From the NCBI RefSeq assembly GCF_026151205.1, contig NC_087081.1, positions 2,671,246 through 2,735,245 of the forward strand: a DNA stretch of 64,000 nt, given 5' to 3'. Positions 46,083-58,574 of the stretch are shown piece after piece. Origin of the DNA: Bolinopsis microptera (lineage: Eukaryota; Ctenophora; Tentaculata; Lobata; Bolinopsidae). Under the pieces are notes generated by a model that did no database searches, was not told where the DNA came from, and saw only the letters and a program-made list of their open reading frames with translations. A program made the position numbers and the translations under genes. Numbering within the stretch: the first letter of the stretch is position 1; each line of letters begins with the position of its first letter.

Positions 46083-46436
46083 CTACCAGCTGGGCAACAC
46101 ATACAGCGTTGCTGGGCAACACATACAGCGTTGCTGGGCAACACATACAGCGTTGCTGGGAAACACATACAGCGTTGCTGAACATCGCTGTTTCGTTGCA
46201 AAAACCGAAATTATATACTCAATAATAAATATATACATAACATTATACAAAGCAAAAGTCAGAGTCAATATATAGCCAGAAACGAGGCACAAAAATTTAG
46301 GGTCCCAGCGGCCAATAAATAAATACCAGTGAACCACGAAGCCATAAAAAGGGGCACAAATACCCAACACCATGGCGAAAACAATTTTGTATCCTAAAAT
46401 CTTACGTTTAGCATTAAATATCATCGACATCTGCAT
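46083..46436 (-). CDS. hydrophobic ORF of unknown nature
   Basis: 117 codons with three hydrophobic spans (KIVFAMVLGICAPFYGFVV, FLCLVSGYILTLTFA, VMYIFIIEYIISVF) before it runs into the minisatellite at 46091-46178. The sequence before the repeat could be an exon of a multi-span membrane protein. I do not recognise it. Confidence 0.25.
   Translation of the reverse strand: MQMSMIFNAKRKILGYKIVFAMVLGICAPFYGFVVHWYLFIGRWDPKFLCLVSGYILTLTFALYNVMYIFIIEYIISVFATKQRCSATLYVFPSNAVCVAQQRCMCCPATLYVLPSW
46091..46178. repeat. 22-base minisatellite
   Basis: Four copies of TGGGCAACACATACAGCGTTGC, nearly identical; the last has one change. Confidence 0.9.
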
Positions 46437-47820
46437 ATCCTAAAACGGTAGAATTAGGGTTATTCGGGTAGTCATTCCATTGAAATAACATACACAAAAT
46501 TTCTCTATCACAACTTCCTAATCACTCCCGAAGAGAATAATTTAAGATTTCCTAACCAAAACACATGCAGGGCTACGCCCTACAATCTTCTTCATTCTAC
46601 CTATCGCTAGGCCACAGGGCCACTACAAATGGTTACTGACAAAGAAAACCCTGTCAAGGGTGGCTAGTGTTACAACTGCCAGTACAAATCAAATTTAAAA
46701 ACTATCATTCGCAATGCCTCCATTTGTGTAAAACTAAAATGAATTACAGAATTTAACTAAAGTCATCATCATTGACTGCAAGACCTCGAAACATAAACAA
46801 AAATACAGTCAAATACTTATACAGATTTCGGTTTTCAAATGAACGTCTTGTCAATTTTCGATGACTTTTAAATGGCATTTGTTTCAAAAATACACATTAT
46901 CTGACTATAATTAGCAAATTTGGAGTCTTTCAGTTGTCAAGATAAATTGTGACCAGAGATTGGCATTGGGCGTCGACAATTTGACTGAGGCAGAAATTTC
47001 AGTAGAAAAGTTGCTCCTACACAATATGTAGTTGATAAGTATGTCGATCTGTGCTTCCTCCGCCTGTCTGTCCGTCCATATGTTTGTCTGTCTGTTTGTC
47101 TGTCTGTCTGTCAAGACATTTCCTCCGCGTGTAATAAGCACAACAAGCATGAAACAATCAGCAAATGACAACTTACTTGATTAGCAAATGAAACCATACT
47201 TTGTCAGCAAATAAAGTTTGCTTGGGTAGATCATCAAAAGAGGGAAACAAATGGGACAGGGTGATGAACAGGTAGAAAACAAATAAGGCATGCATTTTAG
47301 GGTACAAAGCAATGTTTCACTTTCACATGTTTTGTTAATGAGTTGTGTTACCACGGTGAAATATGATGCTAGGTGAGTGATTCACTTACTCTAACAGCAG
47401 CAGCGGAGAGCTGTAAAACACAAGAACAATTTGTAGTCGTTGTCTTATGTGGAGCAACTATCTTTACTGTGGCCTTGGAAATTTCCTGTTCAACTCGACA
47501 CGCAAACAATCTCCTTGAAACTTTACCGAACATAGATATTCCCCCACGTTTGGGGGCATGTTTGACGTTTAACAATTGAAAAGGGGGGCTGTTTGTATTT
47601 GTAAGCCCCTGGCGCATTTTGTCGGTTAATCTAGATCAATTGCCGACACCATTTGTATCAATCTTGTTTTCTGAATTTCTTCTGCTTCACTCAATAACTT
47701 AGCGACTAGCACAAACTCTCTCATCACATCGATCTCACTGCACAATTTCAGAATCGCTAATGTCGCACTTGATGGAATGGCAAGCCTACAGCCGTGAAGC
47801 CATCTTGGCACTCTTCTCCA

Positions 47821-47924
47821 TCATAGCATGGACAATATAAGCGCCAAGATGGCCCGAGTCCAGAGCGCGTGGCTAAAACTGACCGTTCCGCTATCGGCCG
47901 GTAAGGGAGATGGATTCAAATCAC
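47821..47924 (-). other. possible alternative GPI-anchor C-terminus
   Basis: If the donor at 47924 is not used, the frame continues for 34 residues: a Pro/Ser-rich spacer (NPSPLPADSG), then a hydrophobic end (LWTRAILALILSML) and a stop. Small residues followed by a spacer and a hydrophobic terminus fit a GPI-attachment signal. No AATAAA was seen close downstream, which weakens the idea. Confidence 0.4.
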
Positions 47925-50900
47925 CTATGGTTAGTGTCACTTCACTGGTAGATGTATGGGAGTACTCAGGTTGGTAGTTGAGTGCGCGGCTCACCGCTGA
48001 GCACGTGTACACGCCCCCGTCTGTAAAACCTATGTTCTTTATGACGAGTTGGTGAGTAGAAGGCTTGTCTATCACGTAGGGAGAGTGGGAACTCTGTGAG
48101 TTCGTTATTTGCTGGTCGTCTGGGGAGTTATGTTATGTTACTTCTGAAAGAATTCATAGCAGTAAAGAGTTAATCGGGCTGATGACATATGTTACGACAT
48201 TCTAACAAAGCTTCAAGCAAATCATGATTGCATGCCCATTGTTTTTAAGAAAAATTGCAAAACTCACTGTAAGACCATGAAACATCTGGATATGGATAAC
48301 CCGTAACTGCGCAAGACAAGCTTGCTTCACTATTTAACAACGTTATATCCGCTGACGCTTCAGCTGTTACTTTCTCTGAAACGATCGTAGATTTTAATTA
48401 TCTAAAATTACTGTCTAGTCGTATTTTCACTTGTACGTCACAAAATCAGCTCTAGGCGGTCAAACAACAAAAAGTACTATGCCAAAATCCAGATATTGAG
48501 AAGTGAAGTTTGACGGAATAAATATGTAGCAGTATTTTCACTCACCAGTTATCATTACAAATGTCATCTTCTGTTTCCAATGCTTGGAATTGAAGGCTAC
48601 ACACTGGTACACACCACTGTCTCTACTATCGTAAGAAGTGAAGGTCAGGCCCACACTCTCCTTGAATGTGTACCGAGAGGATAAGTCTAGTAGTGCTCCA
48701 TTTTTCAGAAATCTGGAGAGGAGAAATATGAGGTAAGAAGAAGCTAAAGACTAAAGATGGGGACTAAAGATGGGGAATAGTTAGGACTTAGGGTCAGGGA
48801 TGTTTTGACACGAGAAATGTTTGGGCGATAGATTCGTGATAAAGATTCATTTTTCTGGTGTACTTTTTGGCGTTAGATGTAATAATATCTGATAATGTGG
48901 CCACATGGCAATTACATCTCGTACAATTGTCGCATATAAATATTCGTCAGGAATTGTAATCAGATTTATTTGACTAATGCCTTATTATAATACGAATTGA
49001 TTACTTAACACGAATATTCAAGACCGGCGGTGTCCATTAGTACAGATAAACAAAATGTGATGATAACTTTTGGAACACGTTTGGCTTTGTAGATTGTTCG
49101 AGAAGTTCTACATTTAGGGCCGACTTAATATTCCGTTTAACTAAAAATGTATTTATCATAAACGATACGGGAAAGATTAGACTTGGGAAAAGATAAGACT
49201 TGGGTAGATTAATCGTTGTTTTTAACTATCCCTTGTTTAGAACTTTTATTTGATAATATCATAAACGTAAAATATAAATAACACAGACAAAAATGATTTA
49301 TGCAATTACTCCGATAGGCTTAGAAATTAGCGAAATCAGTTCCTACTGAACTTTAAATTTTGTCAGACTTTTTTAAAAGTAATGAATTCAGGTATTTTAT
49401 GAACTATTTTAAGATTACAGATTCTTAGTTAAACACTTTTGGCTCATTTCGGAGGTGGACAAAAGATTTATCGGTTATAATATCGTATTTCAACTTTTAT
49501 TTTCCGTCGCTGAGAGAGCAGGTGAATACACCAATGTTGTGTCCGCCTACTAATTCACTAACAATATAAACAGACAGCAACAATAGGAATAGACAGTGCA
49601 GGACATGGAGGAACGAATGAGTTAAACAATTTGTTACGACTTTGAGCACGATAAGAGCATATGAAGGGCACATTAGGTGGTTGATTAGGTGGCTCAACAT
49701 GATTGTAATTCTTGTGAAACAGAAGTTACAGGGAAAAAAGGTTCATTTTGAGGAATTCCAAAAATTTCCACCGAAAGGAAAGTTTATAGACTTTAAAATT
49801 TAAATCTGGGTTTCGATTACGATTAAACTGCAGTTTAGTCTTCCATGTAGAATGCAGTACCTGCACATTCATTATTCAAATTCAACAAATATTTTCACTC
49901 TCAAAACTGCAGATCCCTTACCTGACTTGGTCAGCGCCGGTGGCAGTACAATAGGATGTTACTAGGGTGTTACTAGGGTGTTACTAGGGTGTTACTAGGG
50001 TGTTGCTAGGGTGTTACTAGAGTGTTACTAGAGTGTTGCTAGGGTGTTACAAATATTTTCACTCTCAAAACTGCAGATCCCTTACCTGACTTGGTCAGCG
50101 CCGGTGGCAGTACAATAGGATGTTACTAGGGTGTTACTAGGGTATTACTAGGGTGTTACTAGGGTGTTACTAGGGTGTTGCTAGGGTGTTACTAGGGTGT
50201 TACTAGAGTGTTGCTAGGGTGTTACAAATATTTTCACTCTCAAAACTGATCCCTTACCTGACTTGGTCAGCGCCGGTGGCAGTACAAGGAATAAAGATAC
50301 TCATAGCTTCATCCCCCAGATACACGTCATGTATGTAAAGAGTTGCTGGAGCTCCTGTTATGGTGATCTCTGCAACTGCAGCTGAGGAAAAGTTGGTTGT
50401 GTCAAGGAAATTCATCAAAATAACTCAATTAGTTATAAACTGCTTAGAAGCATGGCTACTGGCTACTGGCTACTGGCTAATGGCTACTGACTACTGACTA
50501 CTGGCTACTGGCTACTGGCTACTGGCTACTGGCTACTGGCTACTGGCTACTGGCTACTGGCTACTGGCTACTGGCTACTGGCTACTGGCTACTGGCTAGC
50601 CTCTTTGTATAGACAATATTCAGTTAATGTACTGAATTTCTTACTTGATTCTTTGACTTTAAGAGTGATGTAAGAGTCCGTGTTTCCTTCAGTATTTGAA
50701 CAGGAGCATTTGTAAAGGCCAGCATCTGCTGATGCTGCCTTTGATATCGTCACCTGTCTACCAAAATCACTCTGAACAATCCTATCACTGAAATCAAGCG
50801 CAACTCCATCTCCGATAGTCCAGACGTAGGTCATAGTGGCAGGGTGGCCGACACCCAAACAGTAAAGGTCGACTGAGCTGTCTTTCTCTACTGTGATCTG

Positions 50901-53703
50901 ACCTTCTTTAAGAACTGTAGGTTTTATGTCCTCCAATGATGATTCTGGGAGAGTTGCTGAGTGAGTGGGAAATATGGGATTTCAAATCAATCAATTGATT
51001 AATTGATTTTTTTAAACAAACAAAAACAGTTTTTAAAATGAGCCAGTACCTCAGTGCCTGCTGAGTGCTGACTTGAGTTTAAACAAGAAAGATACTCCGA
51101 GTACCTCATCTGGCTAAATTGTGGACAAACCTGAGTTGGCAAGGTTCTGAACATTATACTCCTTCAGATCGAAATATTGTTGAGTTTTTGAGTTGGTGGC
51201 TCGACACTTGTACATCCCGTTGTGTGATGATGTCATGCTCATCAGCACTAGACTGTTCTTCTTTACGGTATAGGTCTCTGAGAGGATGAATTTTAGATTT
51301 TCATTGGGCAAAAGGTTGACACGGATGATGACTCAAACTGCGTAGGACTCCACCTCCATATAGAGCATGGACTGACTCAGAAGGAAAATTTTAACAATAG
51401 TGTTTCAGTGTGTATCCTAGAAAATTCAAGTCCTAGTAGTTTAGATGTTAAGGAGCACCGATATATACATGCCTTAAATTCCCTCCGCCCCTCAGGAATA
51501 AATAGTACAAACCCTTTTAAGATTCCTTTATTGCATAATTGATTTTTATTTTGTCTGAGGGGCTTTCCATAAATTATTTTTTTTAAATAATTGGTCCTTT
51601 TATTGATGTTTCATATTTCACGGCAGTTTCCTTTTCAGAGTTTGAGTTTATATTTAGAAACTAACCATACTATCTTTTAGATTTATGTCACTTATGATGG
51701 CTCCGGCTGAAAGTACTATGACTCATTTTATCTAGAAGATTGTAGTTTCATTGCTTCTGAAGTAGCTATTTTAAAATTCAATTAATTATTATGTATGAGT
51801 ATCAAGCGCTGTATATCAAAATGGTTTAGTTTTAACATGGAATCTTTTCCAAAGTGATAATCTAATGTATGCTTGCCAAATAAGTTATTTATAAGAAGAT
51901 ATTTGAAAATGTTAAATAAATTGTTTGTGGAAACTGGACAATGATTTGAATTTATGTACAAGTAATACTAATAGCGGATCTAATTCCTACATAACTTACC
52001 ACTGTGGTATTGGAAATCTTCCCCCTCAAATGGATAAACAAAAGCGGCAAGATCTTGAAAAGGTTCGTTATCTTTATACCATGTGATAATGGCAGGGGGG
52101 TTGCTGAAATTATTGATATCGTTTTACTTTCACTAATATTGAGATCCATGAAAAATACCTTCATTCTCAGGGATTAAACTGACTTATGTTAAGCCAGAGA
52201 TTGTTGAGAGAAAAAGTATCAGGATTTATATATTCTGCTTATATATTTAAAACGTGTTAAAATTAGGGTTTGTGGCTCTCCTACCGGCAAAAGATAATGT
52301 AAGTTACCTATCAATTTCGGGACAATCCAATATGAGAAGGTCTTCAGCGAGTAAACTAACTTTGTTTTCAGTTTGCTTGCTTCCAGGAGTTTTCAGATCT
52401 GAGATATTTAGCTCTTGTTAGTCATACTTTAAAATCATACTAATGTTATCATCAATAGAAAGCAAAAGAATAAAAATTTTCTGGTAAGTCAAAAGGGGAA
52501 ATTCCATGAAATGTCATATCCACGCTTTTAAAGTGAAAAATAGATCAATGTCGCTAAAAACGGCTGTGAAATCAATATCATTCACTGTGCATATTGTGCG
52601 GGATATGTTATCGAATCTTTTTAAAATCAGGGAACTAATCATTATAGACGAATCATGGTTTATGCAAACACCCAAATCACTAACCAAAAGGGGGAATTTC
52701 ATCCAAAATCACAAGAATCAAGTTTAAAATCAGGAATCGCTTGGAAAATCTTCAATTTGATTTAACAGAGATGGATCAAGACTTTTTGAGATTTAAAATA
52801 AAGAAGATCAGTAATTGAATTAATTCATTGCTTCACAAAAATATTACATACGTATATACCTTCCAGGGGAGGTGCAATGTAATGAACCACTAAAAATGTT
52901 TTCACTTAGTTCAATGATATCATAATCACGTTTGTTCGATTCGATGCATTCAGTATCAGGCAAATCTTAATTATTCTAACTACTTTCAGGCACATACATC
53001 ATAATGTAATTTGATAACCATAACCATAACCATTCACTATTTAAGTCAATAGTTAATGTGCTAGAATAACACCATTCTGTTTCGTTCAACAAACGATCAG
53101 TTTCAAGTATCAAGCATAGATATAAGAGTAGAGGATCTTCGTAATTTCCGCCATCCACTTTCGGGGATTTCTCGGTCGAGATGTTTATGGCGAAAATTGC
53201 AATGATCCCCCAATAATAAAGTGCTGTAAAAGGGCTGGTTATACTTACAATAGCTTTCGATCTCAACTTCCACAATATTACTGAAAATGATGTGTGTTCC
53301 ATCTTTTGTCACATCTGTAACCTGAAGATAATATTTATGATAATAATATAAAAGAAAATATCTATTGCGAAAGTCGATTGAAATTTCGATTACGTAAGTT
53401 TCGTACTCATACAATAATGAAACTGATTAGTTTAATATTATTCGAAAATTCATGAGTTACTAATCTTTTAATCTTTACGTCATAAAATCTCAACTGAGCG
53501 ATCCCAATGTAATTTAAATTGAGACAGACATTTTAAGAAAAAGATGGGCAATAATGGATCCGTCCCAGTTCCACTCTATGAACTAACCTTGCACTGATAG
53601 TAGCCAGCATCGTTACCACTAGCCGAGGAGACGGTAAGGGTCCCTGTGTCGTCAGTAACACCGTTAAATAACTCAGACAGCGTGTTCCCGATATCTGAAA
53701 TGG

Positions 53704-53734
<31 letters not shown>

Positions 53735-55999
53735 AGATAAGATAAGATAAGATAAGATAAGATAAGATAAGATAAGATAAGATAAGATAAGATAAGATAA
53801 GATAAGATAAGATAAGATAACATAAGATAAGATAAGATAAAATAAGATAACATAAGATAAGATAAGATAACATAAGATAACTGTAAGACAAATGATAAAT
53901 AACTTAAATCTGTACATCTGATTATATCGGGAAATATAACACGTACAGGAATACAGATATAGACTAAATTTGACGCTAAGGTAATTTTAGATTATCTTAG
54001 GATAAATCAATCATTCGATTTTAATATTCAACGGCGATTGTAAATGCTTTGTGGTCAAAACATTTACACTGATCTGACTAGATACCACCTCAACCCAAAT
54101 ATTTCATTGAAAAATGACGTCCTTTCTTGAAAAATTCAAGAAAAAAAATGTACACTGATGACATTATAAAAGATCACTGGTGAGGCAATGGAATTAATTC
54201 TATGACAACTCATCAATAATGTAACTGGATGTATCGGCCAATACTCCACACCAACTTACTAGTAGGGAAAGTATCGCTATAAAACCACTGGTAATTCGCT
54301 GAGTCGCCCACAGCGGTGATCGAACAAACCAGGCTTATTTTATTTCCCTGGTTTACGCTCATACTTTGAGGCTCACTTTGCCACTGTGGCGTTAACGTAA
54401 CTGAAACGATTCGCAGGGTTAGTTTATGGTAAATGTTATTATGGATTGATTTAAGACAAATTTGTTATTCCTTAATAAGGTTAGAATTAAAAATTATTAA
54501 CCTCAAAGGTGAGGGTGATCCCTTATTTTTAGATTTACGCCATTACTGAGTCTGCATAGTGACAGTTCTATAAAATCAACTTGCGAAATATTAACTTAAA
54601 GATCACTAATAAGTTTATTGAAATGTTAAAAATAGTGACTGAAATGAAGTTATAAATTAAATTCAATAGCATTTTTTCCGAAAATATATGGTCAATGGTG
54701 GCATATTTGAAAGTTTGAATGAGACAATATTGTCATATTAACTATTGTAAAAATTCTCCGCACCAATATTTCATTGACACTCAGACACTTTAATACAATC
54801 TACGGCAATATTTCTCATATTTAATATTTACGGCCTAATATTTGTAGCAGAAGATTCCGAGCCCTAATCAAATGATCCCTGTAAAGTTACGGGTGCGTAA
54901 CCAAGTTCAGCGAAACATTCAACAGCTATACATACACTTTTTAGTCAAAGTAACACTCACATGTTAGGTTTTACATTTTCTAATTTGACACGTTACCTTT
55001 TCAGGGCTATATGTAACAGCTTAAACAATAAATTGACGGTCACTCCCCGAAATTGTTGAATAATTGTACATTACAGAACATTAAGTGCAGTGTCCATGTT
55101 ACCACACTAGCGTAACATTTTGACACAAACTTACGAAAAAATTCTTTCCTATATTCGGTAAATTCACCCGGGTTGGTAATATTTGGTAGAGTCTCATTTT
55201 GCAATGGTAATTGCAATGGTATCTTATCCAACGCTGAATTGAGATTTGGGGTACATTCAGGCTTTGGAATTTCTCAAAATATGTTTATTTTCTAGAGCTG
55301 GACGTTTTTCAATTAAGATTTAGGAGCAATTGATTGTTTGACAATGATTGGGCTGTAAAAATGCAAAACATAAAACATATCACAAAAATTAGTCGAATTG
55401 GAGAAGGAATGTAAAATAATGACTGTCATGGTTTCTACTTACGTGATCTTTTCCTCCGATGATTGTGGTGATTATTTAAACTTTGTATCTTTCGAATACT
55501 GACGTGACTAACATCATTAGGTTCTATTTTAAAATCTGCATCTATTAAGTCGGGATGAGAACATATTCTGTAGTTGAGCTCTACTTTTCTGAGATCTGGA
55601 GGGTTGGTCCTTAAGTTTTTACATCGTGTTGGACACTTATAACTGAAAAAGAGAAGTAATTAAGGTGACTTCCAGTAGAATGGTTTAACAAGACGTATAA
55701 CATTTCACACGCTAAACTGTTGAACCGACATAATTGGTAATTGGTAATAATAATTAAATTAATTGACAACAAAGCGCGCGGAAAATGGTGTGGTTCCATA
55801 CGTGAAATGCACCGCGCACAACATAAAGTACATACAACGTGCTTCGCAAAAGCAGTCTAGATAAAAACACTTACGTAATAGAGGACTGTAATCGATGATT
55901 GTGGTCTTTTGGGGTGAAATTACAGTCGATAGTAGAAGAAAGGACGACGTAGTGGGATAGAAGGTAAAGTATCAAGCATATTAGAGGGTATTGTGTCAT
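47821..55999 (-). CDS. Ig-superfamily receptor, N-terminal part: signal peptide, Cys domain, six Ig domains
   Basis: Exons: 55999-55875, 55642-55443, 54400-54260, 53694-53588, 53321-53249, 52965-52860, an unresolved exon at about 52640-52520, 52398-52308, 52103-52000, 51277-51131, 50956-50645, 50381-50258, 48712-48546, 48375-48268, 48119-47925. Exon 1 encodes a signal peptide (YPLICLILYLLSHYVVLSS). Exon 2 adds a Cys-containing segment (YKCPTRC, NYRIC) that ends at RRKRS, a furin-like site. Six Ig domains follow; one, at 50956-50645, is whole in a single exon, the others are split. The second domain lacks a clear Trp and its exon junctions do not close, so an exon is missed or it is degenerate. 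After 47925 two outcomes fit: splicing in phase to 42710, making one receptor of about 1,770 residues, or read-through to a stop at 47821 with a hydrophobic GPI-signal-like end. Confidence 0.7.
49885..50258 (-). repeat. triplicated exon end and splice donor with TGTTACTAGGG minisatellites
   Basis: The last 30 or so bases of exon 50381-50258, its donor and about 35 bases of intron occur three times: real donor after 50258, extra copies with donors after 50086 and 49922. Between copies lie arrays of an 11-base unit TGTTACTAGGG (about 49955-50048 and 50118-50224). Confidence 0.9.
50451..50598. repeat. 7-base GGCTACT tandem array
   Basis: About 21 copies of GGCTACT with a few variants, in an intron of the Ig receptor. 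Confidence 0.95.
53708..53880. repeat. GATAA pentanucleotide microsatellite
   Basis: About 33 copies of GATAA starting a dozen bases upstream of exon 53694-53588 on the transcribed strand, so the array is next to its acceptor. Confidence 0.95.
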
Positions 56000-58570
56000 A
56001 CTGAAGGGAAAATGGTTAGTCAGATATAAGTCAATAGATAAGAGTTCATTTTGTAAACAAATATTGGTCGATTTCTGAAAAAATCATCACTACATTAAAT
56101 TAATTCCTTTTGTAACGTCCTCAATAAATGTAATAGATTTACAGTGTTGCAATTATTGTTAAATATACCATTGTCAGACAAATATTTTAATTGCTTTACT
56201 CAGTTAGTAAAAATGTTGTAAAAATGTTGTTGACATAGATAATTTGTCAAGGTTAACAAAATGTTTACAAACTGAGTAAAACGATTGAAATATTTGTTCC
56301 AAATCCATGATCACTAAACTATAACAAGCCGGATACCTCACCTGCAGGTCATACGCAAGAAAACGGTCACGTCCAATCTAATCGGACAATCTACTTTCTA
56401 TCGAGCAATACTAATGAGCTCGATTAGATTTCCCGAGGAAAAAGACCTGAAATTGGATCACACAAAGCCCGAGATCAGGTAATGTTCTGACCGATACGGC
56501 CCGCCCGATTATCAACCAAGTACCAACGTCTGGGCTTATTTTTAGGGATATCCTAATACGTTAGGTATTGTATGTTTGCTGATAACACTGCAGGACAAAG
56601 CCTTAAGTAAGTAGTAACAATTGCTTTAGGTCTTCCTCCTGCAGAAGTGCGTCTAGATTAAACGAACAGAGATAAGGAACAAAGGCATGAATGAAAAAAT
56701 GAATGGAAATTAAAAGGGATGGTCAAATATTCAAATATTTGAGCATTCTATCTAATTTAGAATTACTGATACGGGCGGAATTTAAACTGAATATCTGAGG
56801 GAAATTATAATAATCGAGGTCACGATTTCAATACGTCATAAAACCGCTCACCAATGCGACAAGGAAGTAGGCAACAGGGTGGGATAATATTGTAATATTG
56901 TATCGCAGTACTGTCCATGTGAATCAGTTGGATTAGAAGAGGCGTTGTCTTAATTTTCCCAGGTCTGTCAATTTGACTTGGTATTAGTAACAATTGCAAC
57001 CAATTACCCGCCTCATTAGAGGATGGAGATTATGTGAATACGGAGCTTGTCAGTTACTATACTAGAGACAGTAGCAATGGTAATTATTGAGTAGACTCAT
57101 TAGTGATTGGGGTGTGACAGCTGATCTGAGCAATGAACAGCCCCTACTATAACAGCCACTACTATAACAGCGGTTGGAATATTGAATAATTCATTAATGG
57201 GTAAACTTAGAAATAAGATCAAATACCACAAGATATACGTACGAGATATAGCAATATCTTTATAGAGTACAGTCAACTAGAATGCAGTCAACTGGATTTA
57301 CAGCATAGTTGGTTCGTGCGTTACTTTTCCAGGAAAAGTGCGTTTTGTGAGTTTGTCAGTTTTAGTAATTGAAAAATTAGATATTTTGGGCCTGCTCAGA
57401 CCTTGTACCAGAAAAAAAATAGCAACCTTGTAATTACAAAAATTCGAAGAATGCAATAAAATATCACGAACATAAACAAGACTTGAAGTTGACAGTGCAA
57501 ATTTCAGAGATCAAATCAGGTGATAGTCACCCAAGTTATGGATCAATCATCAAACGTTTCCCAAAGATTTACTTTCCGGCTGCAAAATAACATGAGAACA
57601 ATCCTATTTAGAATAACAAGCTTCAAAACTCTAAAGTAAAATACGGTTCATAAGGTTAAAGCGAATTACAAAATACTTATTTCAAGATATAAATTTGTCA
57701 TAAAACCAAAACTGTTCACAATGACGTTATAAAGGGAGCGCGAGAGCAAGGAAAGAACAACGAGATCTACAAGGTACGCCATTTCAATAGACGTATCACC
57801 CGGCAAGATAGAATAAAGCCCATAAAACAATACTAAAATACCAATTCATTGATACTAATATTAAATTACCAGGTAAATCACACTTTTATCCTACGATTCG
57901 CATTATTTTTCCGGCAAATTATTTCGCATTATTTTTATTCATTTAATATGAAATACTTATTTCAAGGATTAATTCACTTTCTTAATTCTTCAGAAACGAT
58001 ATCATTCTTTGATACGATGATCGCTCTTTGTGGGTTGTGGGTGTAATAATACTAGGTAGTAGGTATCTATATATATACAGCTATCTGGCGTCATTTAATT
58101 TTGGCGGGTTGGGAAAAAATAACAAAGTTTGGATAAATATTCACTAATCAGTGACGTCCAAAAATAACATGAAAATTTATAAGAGCAATAAACGGTGAAC
58201 TAAACTTCAAAGTGCGATTTACAAAGCTTGAAGTAAAAATAGAACAGTCCCGACTCCTGTTCCTAACGGAGACCACGTTTCCGAGAACCAAGTTTCCAAG
58301 AATATATTTGGGGACTGGGTCACCGTCAATCAAATTATAAACGAAATGCTTTATATCTATCCGCTTCACCGAGCATCTTAATCAATTTTACTGTAGTTTA
58401 GCTGCAAAAACTAGTGTCCTAGATTGTTCTGCTAACATGTCTATTGTCTCCCAACATTAAACCCCAGGCTATAGACTCAAAGCTACCGGAGACATTGCTT
58501 GGAAGCAAAATATCATAAGTAAATCCAATCATTGATTTAGAGTTCTCGATTCTCGAGAAGACAAGGATAC
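56000..58570. other. upstream region of the Ig receptor
   Basis: No further gene seen. The promoter of the Ig receptor should lie just right of 55999, but no clear TATA or initiator was found. Small ORFs here look like chance. Confidence 0.4.
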
Positions 58571-58574
58571 CCGG

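Larger units (their letters stand above)
42720..47820. other. 5.1-kb interval inside the Ig-receptor locus
   Basis: Either the longest intron of one large gene or the gap between two Ig genes. No Ig-type exon was found in it. It holds the weak gene candidate at 43526-44165, a multi-span ORF with a 22-base minisatellite at 46083-46436, a CTGT microsatellite near 47085-47113 and otherwise AT-rich DNA. Confidence 0.5.

Noticed and set aside
47369-47811. two minus-strand ORFs (82 and 61 residues)
   Set aside because: No recognisable domain, no consistent splice context and different frames; possibly part of an unknown repeat.
52514-52702. complete middle part of the second Ig domain
   Set aside because: The F-strand-like TICTVND looks real, but no donor gives the phase needed for the next exon, so I left this exon unresolved.
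53533-53917. Leu/Ser/Tyr repeat proteins in several frames
   Set aside because: Translation of the GATAA pentamer array; open in all frames because the unit has no stop in this orientation.
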